Assembly (NCBI GenBank): GCA_030603385.1
Contig: JAUVXW010000006.1
Coordinates: 85,220 to 149,219, forward strand
Direction: 5' to 3'
Length of the DNA stretch: 64,000 bases
Origin: Promethearchaeota archaeon
GTDB taxonomy: Archaea > Asgardarchaeota > Lokiarchaeia > Sigyniarchaeales > SOKP01
Position 1 is the first letter of the stretch. Each line of letters begins with the position of its first letter. Below, piece after piece: positions 8,938 to 18,465 of the stretch. A model generated the notes under the pieces. That model did not search any database. It had not been told where the DNA came from and saw only the letters and a list, made by a program, of their open reading frames with translations. The position numbers and the translations under genes are program-made.

Positions 8938-9367
8938 ATGTCTAAAGATAAAATAATAAAGGTTCTTGTATGTAAGCCTGGGCTTGACGGGGGTTTTTAG
9001 AGCCTCCGGGCTTAACGGGCATGATAGAGGAGCCAAAGTTTTGGCTAGAGCTTTAAGAGATGCGGGAATGGAAGTTATTTATACAGGTATCCATCAAACG
9101 CCTGATGACATCGTTAATACTGTCATCCAAGAAGATCCTGATGCAGTAATGTTAAGTATATTATCAGGATCTCATAATGCTCTTTGTCCTATTATTATGC
9201 AAAAACTTAAGGAACAAGGTATCGATGATGTCCTTGTAGCTGTTGGAGGTATTATCCCTGATGAAGATAAACCTTTCTTAGAGGAACAGGGTTTGAAGGG
9301 ATTTTACGGACCAGGAACTAATTTGAGTACGATTGTTGAATTTGTGAAAAACAACTTAAAAAGATAA
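8938..9367 (+). CDS. icmB: cobalamin-binding small subunit of acyl-CoA mutase, interrupted by a 28-nt insertion
   Basis: The ATG at 8938 opens MSKDKIIKVLVCKPGLDGGF and stops at a TAG (8998-9000). The rest of the B12-binding domain continues in another frame from about 9008: GLNGHDRGAKVLARAL, then MLSILSGSH and VAVGGIIP, the DxHxxG-SxL-GG signature of adenosylcobalamin subunits. Removing exactly 28 bases between two near-identical copies of gggcttgacggg (8980-8991) and gggcttaacggg (9008-9019) restores a normal subunit of about 133 residues. Without removal the only continuous frame starts at a TTG at 8966 and lacks the normal N-terminus. It may be a real mutation, an assembly error or a bypassed segment. 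It sits 14 bases after the large subunit gene. Confidence 0.82.
8980..9019 (+). repeat. imperfect 12-nt direct repeat bounding a frameshifting 28-nt insertion
   Basis: The 12-mers at 8980-8991 and 9008-9019 differ at one base (GAC versus AAC, so Asp versus Asn in the B12-binding DxHxxG motif). Their 28-nt offset is not a multiple of three. A short gcct precedes both copies (8976-8979 and 9002-9005), though the spacing to the 12-mer differs by two bases. The stop codon TAG at 8998-9000 lies inside the inserted stretch. Confidence 0.85.
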
Positions 9368-9374
9368 CAAAATA

Positions 9375-10367
9375 ATGGATTACTCTGATTTAACTAAAAG
9401 CTTAATAAAAGGCAATACTCGTGCTGCGGCAAGGTTAATTACTATTGTAGAAAATGATATCGAAGCTGCTGAAGAAATAATAAATTCTATTTATCAGTAT
9501 ACAGGTAAAGCCTATATTTTAGGTGTAACTGGATCACCTGGTAGTGGGAAAAGCACTTTTATTTCAACATTAACTAAGAGTTATATTGACTTAGGTAAGA
9601 AAGTTGGAATTATTTGTGTTGATCCGACGTCTCCTTTAACAGGAGGAGCATTATTAGGAGATAGGATTCGTATGAAACAATATTTTTCATTAGATAATGT
9701 TTTTATTAGAAGTATGGCAAATCGAGGACAATTGGGTGGGTTGGCGAGAGCAACTGAAGATGTAATCAAAATATTAGATGCTTATGGATGTGATATAATA
9801 ATTGTTGAAACCGTCGGTGTTGGACAATCTGAGGTTGATATCTTTAAATCTGCTCACACGGTGGTGGTTTTAGTAGTTCCTGGATTAGGAGACGAAATTC
9901 AAGCAATTAAAGCAGGTATAATGGAAATTACTGATGTTTTCGTTGTTAACAAGATGGACTTGCCTGGAGCAGATAAAAAAGTGGCTGATATCATGCAGAT
10001 GCTAGAATTTAAAAAGAGTTATAAATATGAATCTGAAGATATCAGTGATAAATTTGCCAAAATAAATCAATGGACACCAGAGATCACGAAAGTTAACTCA
10101 AAAACAGGAGAAAATTTTGATAAGCTACTCAAACTGATAAATAAACACAAAACCTTTTTACAAGATTCAGGAGTTATCTCAAATTATATGAAAAATCGAA
10201 TTAAAAGCGAAACAATCCAGATTTTAAAATATAAATTAACCAAAAAAGCCGAAGAATTAATAAATTCTAATAATAAAATTGAGGAATTTATTGAAAAAGC
10301 AATTAAAAAGTCTTTGGATCCTTATTCTTTAGCGGGAGAAATTTTAAAACTCTTTTTTGAAAAATAG
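9375..10367 (+). CDS. meaB: MeaB/ArgK-type GTPase chaperone of the B12 acyl-CoA mutase
   Basis: A G3E-family GTPase of 330 residues. The Walker A motif TGSPGSGKST lies at 52-61, followed by the family segment CVDPTSPLTGGALLGDRIRM, the ETVGVGQSE switch region and the NKMD base-recognition motif. MeaB proteins load adenosylcobalamin onto, and protect, methylmalonyl- or isobutyryl-CoA mutases. Its place seven bases after the cobalamin subunit, which itself follows the large subunit, makes this assignment firm. The retained, intact chaperone argues that the mutase operon is, or recently was, in use despite the lesion in the small subunit. Confidence 0.95.
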   Translation: MDYSDLTKSLIKGNTRAAARLITIVENDIEAAEEIINSIYQYTGKAYILGVTGSPGSGKSTFISTLTKSYIDLGKKVGIICVDPTSPLTGGALLGDRIRMKQYFSLDNVFIRSMANRGQLGGLARATEDVIKILDAYGCDIIIVETVGVGQSEVDIFKSAHTVVVLVVPGLGDEIQAIKAGIMEITDVFVVNKMDLPGADKKVADIMQMLEFKKSYKYESEDISDKFAKINQWTPEITKVNSKTGENFDKLLKLINKHKTFLQDSGVISNYMKNRIKSETIQILKYKLTKKAEELINSNNKIEEFIEKAIKKSLDPYSLAGEILKLFFEK

Positions 10368-10372
10368 ATCAA

Positions 10373-10627
10373 TTAGGATTTCTTTTTTGGGTCAATCCAT
10401 TCAGAATAAATTTCTATAAGTGTCAAAGATTTACTCCTCTGGCATTTCTCGCATTCTTCATCTGTGAGTTTTTTGAATACAAAATCTCCAGCTTTGAATT
10501 GTCTTAAGAAATCCGCTTGACATGCACTGCATTTTATAACACTATGCTTTTTCTCAACAAATCTTTTCTTTCGGTCTAATATATCTCCCACCGCAGGAAT
10601 TGGGGGAAACTGTGGCTCGTCGCTCAT
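10373..10627 (-). CDS. small zinc-ribbon protein of unknown function
   Basis: An 84-residue protein with two cysteine pairs, CSAC and CEKC, about 30 residues apart, fitting a zinc ribbon. The N-terminus is proline-rich and acidic (DEPQFPPIPAVGD) and the end is basic (DPKKKS). A weak AAGGTAA lies upstream of the ATG. It is convergent with meaB, separated by five bases. No family is recognised; a role in RNA, DNA or protein binding is possible but not shown. Confidence 0.6.
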   Translation of the reverse strand: MSDEPQFPPIPAVGDILDRKKRFVEKKHSVIKCSACQADFLRQFKAGDFVFKKLTDEECEKCQRSKSLTLIEIYSEWIDPKKKS

Positions 10628-10764
10628 TGTGTGTTTACCTTATTTATTATTTCAAAAATAGTGTTATTCTAATTATTATTATGTAATAAAACAATACAAT
10701 CCTATTAACTTTTTAGGTTTAATTCTAAAATATTAAAAATTAAATTAAGAAAAAAAATTTGATT

Positions 10765-12465
10765 TTAAATTACGAACCAATAATAAAAGCAAACTGCGCC
10801 TATTAAAAATGCTAAAACTACCCAGAAATATCGTAAATGCTTCGCATAATTTCTATGTCGACGTCCTTGTTCTGTTTCAATAGTATCTACTTGAATATAT
10901 GGTGAAGGTCCTCTTCTATACCATCCTTTTATTCTGACTCGCTGTCCTACAATTTTTCTGACAGTTCTAAGGGCGAAGATCATATCTACAATGCCAATGC
11001 CGAACCGATAATCCACGTAAAGCAAGCCACTTTCATCTTGAAAATACATATCATCGCTGAAGTAATACCCTGGAACTCCTCTTCCAACAATTTTTCCCTC
11101 TATAATTGCAGGTACTGATCTCATTGGACTTGCTTTTACATTAGTTACGAGGTCAACTACTTTTTTCGGTTCAAAACCACTCTTATACATATACTTTATT
11201 TTTATTATCGAACCAAAGCCAATTAAATAGAAGCCAATTGCCCACATTAACAAAATAAATTTCGCATTTAAGAAGGGTATTGTAATAAGTTCAGCGAGGC
11301 TAAAGAGCCATGCAATTGTTACTCCAAGTAGCGCAACAAAGATAAGAGTAGGAAGTGCCTTCATAAATATATCCCAGAGGAATTGATCCCACAATGTTTT
11401 TCCTGCTTGTTCTTCTGCAATTTCTTTTGCGTGAGAGAAATCAATCTCAGGTTTTTTACCGTAAAATTCGCACTGCTCGTTCAGTCGCTGAATTCTTCTT
11501 GCAGGTAATGGGTGTGTAGAGAGAAATTGGAAATATTTTGCCCAAGGGTTATATAAATCCCATGCTGCAGCTGCTTCAATAGCGTCCATAGATAGAACTC
11601 CTTTAGTAGTTACACTTATAATACCTAAACCTTTTGCTGTGTTTGGATCAAAAATTCCTAATCCCCTAAGGGCTCGAACTTTTGATCTATTTCTTTCTTT
11701 AACATTTGTGTTAATATCTCTGTCGACTAATAATCCGTAAGCAATCTTAACTAGGCCTGTTGATAAAGCATTCGGATCTTCCAACACTTCTGCTGCATGT
11801 TGGTCAGCGTAATACTCACGAACCCTACTTACCATTAGTGATATTAAATATCCTAAATAGTAGCTAATGTAGGATAACACTGCGACTGCAATTAATAAAA
11901 GATATAAAACGTTAGCATCGTCATCACTTGAACGTCTTCTTCCTGAAAACATACTTGTATACCAAGCCCACCTCGCAATCGTTAACAATACTAATGGTAT
12001 CGCAAAGACAATCGTCATAATTATGAAATCCGAATGCACTACATGACCTAATTCATGTGAAAAAACCGCATTCTGCTCTTTTTCATTTAGATATTCTAAG
12101 ATCCCATCCGTAATAACAACTCTAGCATTGTTTTTGGTGTGACCAAAAGTAAAAGCATTTGGATTTAGATCATGAATTATACCAAACCGAGGCCGCTTTA
12201 TACCGTTATATGCTACTACTTTATCGAGAGAATCTGCCATATGAGGAAAGCGCGCAGCAAATTCTTCATAAGGAATCCAATCGATTCTATAAATCCACTG
12301 AATTATATAAGGTGATATTCCATATTGAAACAAGATTATAAGCAATGTGAACCCAACCATGAATATTAAGCCGAATAAGTTAGAAGGCAAGAACCATACA
12401 CCAATTACAAACACAACTGCGTAAAGAAGTGCAAATAAGGCAGTTATAGCCATTCCTGAAGCCAA
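10765..12465 (-). CDS. htpX: HtpX-like M48 membrane metallopeptidase with C-terminal extension
   Basis: Two hydrophobic segments fill residues 5-55, then comes the zinc-protease motif HELGH (137-141) with a likely third ligand Glu217 in REYYAD, and more membrane segments around 145-210. This is the M48/HtpX plan for quality control of membrane proteins. At 566 residues it is much longer than the roughly 290 of bacterial HtpX: after the protease come two further membrane helices (about 365-420), a soluble beta-rich domain and a last membrane helix at the C-terminus. A TTG at 12465 is chosen because AGGATTAAGA places a good ribosome-binding site before it; the ATG at 12453 has AGGA directly abutting. 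The gene neighbours grpE/dnaK, which fits a protein-quality role. Confidence 0.88.
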   Translation of the reverse strand: MASGMAITALFALLYAVVFVIGVWFLPSNLFGLIFMVGFTLLIILFQYGISPYIIQWIYRIDWIPYEEFAARFPHMADSLDKVVAYNGIKRPRFGIIHDLNPNAFTFGHTKNNARVVITDGILEYLNEKEQNAVFSHELGHVVHSDFIIMTIVFAIPLVLLTIARWAWYTSMFSGRRRSSDDDANVLYLLLIAVAVLSYISYYLGYLISLMVSRVREYYADQHAAEVLEDPNALSTGLVKIAYGLLVDRDINTNVKERNRSKVRALRGLGIFDPNTAKGLGIISVTTKGVLSMDAIEAAAAWDLYNPWAKYFQFLSTHPLPARRIQRLNEQCEFYGKKPEIDFSHAKEIAEEQAGKTLWDQFLWDIFMKALPTLIFVALLGVTIAWLFSLAELITIPFLNAKFILLMWAIGFYLIGFGSIIKIKYMYKSGFEPKKVVDLVTNVKASPMRSVPAIIEGKIVGRGVPGYYFSDDMYFQDESGLLYVDYRFGIGIVDMIFALRTVRKIVGQRVRIKGWYRRGPSPYIQVDTIETEQGRRHRNYAKHLRYFWVVLAFLIGAVCFYYWFVI

Positions 12466-12632
12466 TCTTAATCCTATTATTTTTCACCTATAGTTAGTAA
12501 AATCTTTTAAATTTTTTAGTATAAATTTCTCTAATTTATTATTAAATTGGGATTATGTAATATTGTAAAATCAAATTAATATTCTTTTAGGTTCAATTTA
12601 AAAGAAGTCAAATTAATAAAGATAATTATGAC

Positions 12633-13460
12633 TTAAGTTGATTTTTCGTTTTCCTTATCTTTTTTATGCTTCTTTGATTTCTTTTCTTTAACTTTTTTTT
12701 CATGAGGTTCTTCTTCAAACTCAGTTTCTTCTAAATCAGATCCTTCAGCTTCTACTTCTTCAACTACTTCTTCCTTCGGTTCTGGTTCAGGAGGTTTAGG
12801 TTTTCGGGAGACTACTACTTTAGTATAACGTATAACTTCCTTACCATACTTAAAACCATCTTGAATGATTTCGACAATGCTATTCTCTGGTAAGTCTTCT
12901 TTTTCGACTGAAGTTAACGCTTCATGTAGACTATAATCGAAGGCATCATTAACTTTAACCCCAATTGGTTCAGCCCCATATGATTTGAAAACATTCATAA
13001 ATTGACTATAAAAACCATTAAGGATATTTTTTTCAGTTTCATTCGCACTATTAATAGCTTTCTTAAACGAGTCATATAAAGGCAAGAATCTCTTCAAGAC
13101 AGAAGCAGTATATTGAGTTCTTAAATCTTGTCGAGAATTATTCCAGCGCTTCTGAGCATTTTCAAATTCAGCTTGTAAATGCATGTATTTATTTTTAGAG
13201 TCATCGTTTTCTTTCTGTAATTTTTGGGATTTGTCTTTAATTTCTGTAAGTTCCTTCTCTAAATTTTTAACTTTTTCAAGAGTTTCTTCTTTGGAAAAAT
13301 ATTCTAATTCAAAATGTTCCTTTTCTTCAAGTAGTTTGACTTCTTCAGATTTTATAACACTTTTTAAATCAGACTCATCTTCAATATCTTCTTTTTCAGA
13401 GATACTTTTCATTTCTTCTGATGATGTTTCCTTTGTATCATTGTTGCTTTCTTCGGTCAT
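12633..13460 (-). CDS. grpE: GrpE nucleotide exchange factor with long charged tails
   Basis: The central part (about 70-215) has the GrpE coiled-coil (LQAEFENAQKRW) and the beta-domain signature FDYSLHEALTSVE and NSIVEIIQDGFKYG. GrpE releases ADP from DnaK. Here the core is flanked by an acidic N-terminal region of about 65 residues and a C-terminal tail, rich in Glu and then Lys (KKVKEKKSKKHKKDK), that ordinary GrpE lacks. The ATG at 13460 has GGGA seven bases upstream; a TTG at 13466 is too close to it. The gene is divergent from dnaK, so the intergenic region probably serves both. Confidence 0.93.
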   Translation of the reverse strand: MTEESNNDTKETSSEEMKSISEKEDIEDESDLKSVIKSEEVKLLEEKEHFELEYFSKEETLEKVKNLEKELTEIKDKSQKLQKENDDSKNKYMHLQAEFENAQKRWNNSRQDLRTQYTASVLKRFLPLYDSFKKAINSANETEKNILNGFYSQFMNVFKSYGAEPIGVKVNDAFDYSLHEALTSVEKEDLPENSIVEIIQDGFKYGKEVIRYTKVVVSRKPKPPEPEPKEEVVEEVEAEGSDLEETEFEEEPHEKKVKEKKSKKHKKDKENEKST

Positions 13461-13685
13461 ATTCAAATCCCTTAAATAAATATGAATATATGATTAAAAA
13501 TTGATTGTATTTTTTATTTTTTATGATATTGAGATCTTTATAAATAAAATTTTTAACTCTATTTTAATTAATATTTAATTAGCAATAGTAAATTTACAAA
13601 TTTATAAACATTAAATTATTAAATATTCGAAAACCTTTGAAATTTAGTAATACTCATGATTCTAAGAATAAGAGATGTTTGAAGT
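13461..13685. promoter_or_regulatory. divergent grpE/dnaK promoter region
   Basis: These 225 bases separate two divergently read chaperone genes, so they must hold both promoters. Several A/T runs such as tttataaa could act as TATA boxes, for example on the plus strand near 13600, but none can be picked out with certainty. No clear inverted-repeat heat-shock operator was found by eye. Confidence 0.5.
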
Positions 13686-15701
13686 ATGAGTGAAGAAGAA
13701 AAAGAAGAACCAAGAAAAACTACTCACAAAGAGAAAATCATTGGGATTGATTTGGGAACGTCAAATAGCGCTTGTGCAGTTTTAGGCGGTACAGGTCAAC
13801 CCGAAATAATCCCAGCAGCCGAAGGACGAACTTTAGGTGGTAAAGCATTTCCTTCCTATGTCGCTTTTGATGAAAGTGGTCGCAAAATTGTTGGAGAACC
13901 AGCAAGACGCCAAGCGGTATCTAATCCTGATGGTACCATTACGGCAATTAAACGCAAAATGGGCACTAGCTACAAAGCGAAATTAAAGGTAGGGGATAAA
14001 ACTCAAGAATTCTCACCAGAAGAAATAAGCGCTATGATTCTTAAAAAAATAAAGACTGATGCATCAGCTTATTTAGGAGAAGAAGTTAAGAAAGCAGTCA
14101 TCACTGTTCCTGCTTATTTTAATGATGCACAACGAACTGCCACTAAAAATGCGGGTGAGATCGCCGGACTAGAAGTTGTTAGAATGATTAACGAACCTAC
14201 AGCGGCTTGCTTGGCTTATGGACTTGATAAAGATACAAAAGATAAGCTTATCAAAATCTGCGTTCTGGACCTCGGGGGCGGTACATTCGATATAACAATC
14301 ATGGAGTATGGATCTGGGGTGGTAGAAGTAATGTCAACCGCAGGAGACACTCGACTGGGAGGCACTGATATGGATAATGCTATTATTGACTGGGTGACTG
14401 AAGATTTTAAAAAGAAAGAGGGTATCGATTTAAAGGGTGATAGTAAAGCATGGATAAGAATTAAGGATGCTGGTGAAAAGGCAAAAATTGAATTATCTAC
14501 AACTTTATCAACTACTATAAATTTACCTTATTTGTCACAAAAAGAAGGCAACCCAGTGCATTTAACCATGGAGCTTACAAGAGCAAAATTAGAATCTTTG
14601 ATTGAACCTACACTCCGAAGACTGGATCCAATAATGCGAAGAGCTGTTTCTGATGCAAAGATATCGGTAAATGATGTAGAGAAGATTATTTTAGTAGGGG
14701 GACCTACTCGAATGCCTTCTGTTCAGGAGAGATTTAAGAAATTCTTTGGAAGAGAACCAGATCATTCAGTTGATCCTATGGAATGTGTCGCAATAGGCGC
14801 TTCAATACAAGCTGGTATTATTGCTGGTGATGTAGAAGACCTTCTCTTATTGGATGTTACTCCACTTTCATTAGGAGTTGAGACCCTTGGTGCAGTTTTT
14901 ACAAAATTAATAGAGAGAAATTCCACAATCCCAACAGAGAAAAGTCAAGTTTTTAGTACAGCAGCAGACAATCAACCAGCAGTTACTATAAATGTTCTTC
15001 AAGGAGAACGAGCAATGGCAAAAGATAATATTCCATTAGGCATGTTTCATTTGACAGGCATTCCTCCTGCTCGAAGGGGTATACCACAAATAGAAGTTAA
15101 GTTTTCCATTGACGCCGATGGTATTGTTCATGTCAACGCCAAAGATCTTGGTACAGGAAAAGAAACAGGAATAACAGTAACTGGCGCTCAAGGTTTAACT
15201 CCCGAGGAGATTGAAGAAAAGATTAGAACTGCTTCACAATTTGAAGAAGAAGATAAGAAAGTAAAGGAACTAGTCGAAGCAAAAAACACGGCCGATTCTA
15301 TGATTTATCAGACAAGAAAATTAATGGAAGATAATAAAGACAAGATCCAAGAAAATGAAAAGAACGAAATTGAAGCGGCAATAACATCATTGGAAGAAGA
15401 TATAAAATCTGAGGATGTAAGTCGAATTAAAATGGGTATTGAAAATCTCCAAAAATCCATGCATGGTTTTTCCCAAAGGATTTATCAAACTCAAGCACAA
15501 GATCAAGTTTATCAACAAGCAGCGGACCAAGCTCAACGAGCAGCTGGTGGTATGGGAGATATACCACCTGGTGGACTGGGTGGAGTCCCCCCGGGAGGTA
15601 TGGGTGACACGGGTGCTGGTGGAGCAACTTACAAATCAGATAAAGAAAAAGAAGAAGACAAGAAAAAGAAAGTCGTAGACGTGGACTGGGACGAGGATTG
15701 A
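13686..15701 (+). CDS. dnaK: Hsp70 chaperone DnaK
   Basis: The 671-residue protein shows the Hsp70 ATPase signatures [27 protein letters not shown] and [13 protein letters not shown], then the substrate domain with [11 protein letters not shown] and a helical lid. It folds client proteins with GrpE and DnaJ. The N-terminus has a short charged extension ([17 protein letters not shown]), and the C-terminus a Gly/Pro/Met-rich stretch ([20 protein letters not shown]) ending in an acidic DVDWDED. grpE is divergent upstream and dnaJ lies at 34.3 kb. DnaK systems in archaea are thought to derive from bacteria by transfer. Confidence 0.97.
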   Translation: MSEEEKEEPRKTTHKEKIIGIDLGTSNSACAVLGGTGQPEIIPAAEGRTLGGKAFPSYVAFDESGRKIVGEPARRQAVSNPDGTITAIKRKMGTSYKAKLKVGDKTQEFSPEEISAMILKKIKTDASAYLGEEVKKAVITVPAYFNDAQRTATKNAGEIAGLEVVRMINEPTAACLAYGLDKDTKDKLIKICVLDLGGGTFDITIMEYGSGVVEVMSTAGDTRLGGTDMDNAIIDWVTEDFKKKEGIDLKGDSKAWIRIKDAGEKAKIELSTTLSTTINLPYLSQKEGNPVHLTMELTRAKLESLIEPTLRRLDPIMRRAVSDAKISVNDVEKIILVGGPTRMPSVQERFKKFFGREPDHSVDPMECVAIGASIQAGIIAGDVEDLLLLDVTPLSLGVETLGAVFTKLIERNSTIPTEKSQVFSTAADNQPAVTINVLQGERAMAKDNIPLGMFHLTGIPPARRGIPQIEVKFSIDADGIVHVNAKDLGTGKETGITVTGAQGLTPEEIEEKIRTASQFEEEDKKVKELVEAKNTADSMIYQTRKLMEDNKDKIQENEKNEIEAAITSLEEDIKSEDVSRIKMGIENLQKSMHGFSQRIYQTQAQDQVYQQAADQAQRAAGGMGDIPPGGLGGVPPGGMGDTGAGGATYKSDKEKEEDKKKKVVDVDWDED

Positions 15702-15867
15702 GCCCCAATCATTTAGTTAGATGATCTTCAGATAACATCATATAATCAACCATTTTTTACATTATTTATTTTATGTCTAATCTCAATAATTAGTAGGTGG
15801 TTTTAACAAATAATTGAATTTTTAGACGACTGTGTTTTTTATAGACCTAATTTAAAAATTAATTCTA

Positions 15868-16920
15868 TCATTGAGTAGTAACTCGGCGATTTTTATGATC
15901 AATTACGTTTTTACTAATTTCATTCTTATATTTATCAATATTCTCAATTCTTTCTAAGCAATAGAATTCCACTTCTCTTAAATCACTCTTATTTTGTTCA
16001 TCTTCAATATTTTCATTTAGAATAGCTAATACCCAATCTGTCAGATCTTCAAGGATTCTATAATAAAAATAAAAGAGGAGAACTTCCCTATTTAATTTTA
16101 TGTTTCCGTAAATTTTTTCATAACTGCTGAGAAAAAGAGTTGGGTTATCCCATAAATAAAACCAAAGATCATGTTCTTTAGGGGCTAATTTTACCCCATC
16201 CCAATCTATCAAAAATACATCATGGTTCTCATTTATAATTAAATTCAGATGGATGGGATCAGTATGACAAATTACAAAATCTGGTTCCTTTATTCTAATA
16301 GATTTACTCAATATAATTGTTTTTTTTAGTAATCTAAGAATTTCATTTTTCTTTGGTATTAATAATTTAGCTAGTTTTATTTTGTACTTATTATTTAGTC
16401 TTTTAATTTGTTCTAATATATTAATTCCATTAATTAATTCATCTTTAAATCCAACATTAAATTTCTCTTTAAGTGCCTTCTCTTGTTCTATTTTGTTTGT
16501 ATTTTTATGTACAGATGCAAGTAATTTCGAAACATTGACAAGTTCCTTATTGCTCAATTTAATATTATCTTGGTTTTTACCTTCGATAAAATTAAAAATA
16601 ACTAAGGGATTGTGCTCAAAATAAGTTTTCAATTCACCAGCTTTAGTTAATAGAGGGTAAGAGATGTGTTTTATAGAGCATTTAGTGTATAAATCATAAC
16701 AAACCCTTAAACTAAAATCTAAATTCTGAATACTGATCTTAGCAAGCCTAGTAGCGGGATATATTTTAATGAAGTATTTTTTATTCTCCTTGCATTGAGC
16801 CACAAAACTTAATCCTACCGCTCCTTTAGGCATATATTTGATTTCCTCAATTTCAAATCCATATTCTTTCAGAATTGTTTGCGTTAGTTTCTGTGTATTA
16901 ATTTTTGGTTCGATTTTCAT
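15868..16920 (-). CDS. aminoglycoside phosphotransferase-like small-molecule kinase
   Basis: The 350-residue protein has the APH/choline-kinase fold pattern: an N-lobe with a FIKIYPATRLAKI lysine strand, the catalytic loop VICHTDPIHLNLI (canonical HxDxxxxN; here His-Thr-Asp and later Asn) and the metal-binding FLIDWDGVKLAP. The acidic DW motif and loop are complete, so activity is plausible. The substrate may be a sugar, amino alcohol or antibiotic and cannot be told. It stands alone, convergent with dnaK. Confidence 0.8.
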   Translation of the reverse strand: MKIEPKINTQKLTQTILKEYGFEIEEIKYMPKGAVGLSFVAQCKENKKYFIKIYPATRLAKISIQNLDFSLRVCYDLYTKCSIKHISYPLLTKAGELKTYFEHNPLVIFNFIEGKNQDNIKLSNKELVNVSKLLASVHKNTNKIEQEKALKEKFNVGFKDELINGINILEQIKRLNNKYKIKLAKLLIPKKNEILRLLKKTIILSKSIRIKEPDFVICHTDPIHLNLIINENHDVFLIDWDGVKLAPKEHDLWFYLWDNPTLFLSSYEKIYGNIKLNREVLLFYFYYRILEDLTDWVLAILNENIEDEQNKSDLREVEFYCLERIENIDKYKNEISKNVIDHKNRRVTTQ

Positions 16921-17069
16921 TGTTTAATTTCCTTATTGAATAATTCATAAATTTATATGATTAACAATATAAAAATTCTATAGTTCTCTCACTATTCCAT
17001 TTTTTGAATCCCTTATCACTTTCTTGATTTCTGTTTTTTCCAACCACTTAATTTTAACGGATTATATAT

Positions 17070-17285
17070 TTATAATACTTTTATCCAGGGCCAAAGTTCT
17101 CTTGATAAGTCGAAATTAAATCGCTTGTATATTGTTCTCGCCTCTTCTGTTGGTTGGTCATAAGCAGTTTGTGCTAATGCTTTAGGTAATCCTCTTTCTT
17201 TCATAGATTTTAATAAATGATAAAATAATGTGGATCCAATACCCTTTCTCCTGTGCCAAGATAATTTACAATGCGGTAAGTACAC
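17070..17285 (-). pseudogene. C-terminal fragment of a GNAT acetyltransferase
   Basis: The 71 residues match the last third of the tandem GNAT at 19956-20933: RRKGIGSTLFYHLLKSMKERGLPKA against RSKGIGTTLFYHILKTMKERGLPKA, and an almost identical end KRFNFDLSREL. The frame continues a few codons upstream without a methionine and without the preceding GNAT strands, so this is a truncated duplicate. It retains the acetyl-CoA pyrophosphate loop (RKGIG) but not the rest of the fold. It lies directly after a methyltransferase gene, mirroring the pair at 19-21 kb. Confidence 0.8.
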
Positions 17286-17356
17286 CTTATAATTTTGAAC
17301 AAGAAAGGGAATACATTTCCCCTTTAATAGAAAGAAAATATATTCTATTTTTTATA

Positions 17357-18151
17357 TCAGTTTTTTCTTGCTTTAACTATTATCGTTGCAGGTACCATAT
17401 TTAATACTTCAATGGGGTAATAATCCGCAGAAGTACCCTCCATAAATTTTTCTTCTACTGGTTCAGGTTCAACGATTTTCTCAATATAAAAACCAGTCTT
17501 TATTAAGCTATTAATTATATCACCAATAGTTGGTAATTTATAATTAATTGTTAATCCTGTGTTGCCATCCTTTTCCAGAATGTCTCTCTGGAAATAACTT
17601 AACTTAAGTTTTAAATCATTAGGATTTGGAGAGTCTCCTAAACAATTATAAAACGGATGTCCCATACTAAATACTAGTATTCCTGTTTTCTTGAGAATCC
17701 GGAAAGCTTCCTTAAAAACCTCATCGAGATTTTGAACCCAATCGAAAACACAAGCAGAAAAAGCGATATCCATATTTTCATCATCAAACATACTCAAATT
17801 TTCTATGTCACCCTGCAAAAAATTAACAGTAACATCATTTTTCTTGGCCAAATTCTTAGCAAACTTGATTTGTTCTTCAGATAGATCAATTCCAGTACAT
17901 TTTGCACCTTTCTTTGTAAGAGCTATCGAGCATTGACCTCCCCCACAACCGAGTTCAATGATTTCTTTTCCTTGTACTTCACCCAAAAGGTTAAGATCCT
18001 CCTCGGTCGGACAACTAGGACCATAATGAATATAGTCTGTTGATAACTTTTGCCTTTTTTGATATGCTAAGGCGTCGGTATTCCAGTGTTCTTTAATGCG
18101 TTTTTTATACTTAATCTTTATTTCCTCTATCTCTTTATCTTTTCCTCTCAT
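17357..18151 (-). CDS. class I SAM-dependent methyltransferase
   Basis: The 264-residue protein has motif I IELGCGGGQCSIAL, the acidic end of strand 2 (GIDLS) and later motifs FLQGDIENLSMFDDENMD and GILVFSMGHPF typical of UbiE/Methyltransf_11-type enzymes. Its N-terminus MRGKDKEIEEI resembles that of the methyltransferase at 19265-19888 (MKRKDKEIKEI), and their upstream DNA is similar, so the two start regions are duplicates although the bodies differ. Target is unknown; small molecules are usual for this type. Confidence 0.85.
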   Translation of the reverse strand: MRGKDKEIEEIKIKYKKRIKEHWNTDALAYQKRQKLSTDYIHYGPSCPTEEDLNLLGEVQGKEIIELGCGGGQCSIALTKKGAKCTGIDLSEEQIKFAKNLAKKNDVTVNFLQGDIENLSMFDDENMDIAFSACVFDWVQNLDEVFKEAFRILKKTGILVFSMGHPFYNCLGDSPNPNDLKLKLSYFQRDILEKDGNTGLTINYKLPTIGDIINSLIKTGFYIEKIVEPEPVEEKFMEGTSADYYPIEVLNMVPATIIVKARKN

Positions 18152-18465
18152 TTTCAGCCGATATCTTTATATTTTATACAGAAAAAAATCCTTTTTTTAT
18201 ATAATAGTTTTCGAATCTCATATATGTTTTACCAAACCCATAGATCTCTTTAGCAGTCAAAATTAAAATTTTAACTTGATTATATTCAATTTTTTATATC
18301 GATTCATTCAATTTGATTAAGGATTTAATCTAAGATTTAATTACTAATTTCAGAATGTTTTCTGAATGATTGTTTATTATAACCTTTCAAAACTAATTAT
18401 CAAGCATAAAAGATAAAAATGAATTTATCATTATTAGAAATACAATAAACCAGAGGATTCATAAA
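18152..18465 (-). other. non-coding stretch holding a decayed copy of a GNAT 3' end
   Basis: No open gene lies here. From about 18155 to 18285 the plus-strand DNA follows the region 19890-20015 closely: tatctttatattttataca, then ttttcgaatctcat, then aaacccatagatctctttagcagtcaaaattaaaa against aaacccaaagttctcttgataggtcaaaattaaaa. The second part is the 3' end of the GNAT gene at 19956-20933, here broken by substitutions. Beyond about 18290 the similarity is lost and only AT-rich DNA, presumably with the TFB promoter, remains. Confidence 0.65.

Noticed and set aside
8966..9367. TTG at 8966 as the true start of the cobalamin subunit
   Set aside because: It gives a non-conserved N-terminus (MYVSLGLTGVF), whereas the frame from 8938 has the conserved VLVCKPGLDG; the TTG frame only exists because of the insertion.
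13183..13479. 98-residue plus-strand reading frame, rich in Ser and Phe
   Set aside because: Antisense of the Glu/Lys-rich grpE N-terminus; composition is the expected mirror.
15427..15708. 93-residue minus-strand and 79-residue plus-strand frames
   Set aside because: Shadows of the repetitive Gly/Pro-rich DnaK C-terminus.
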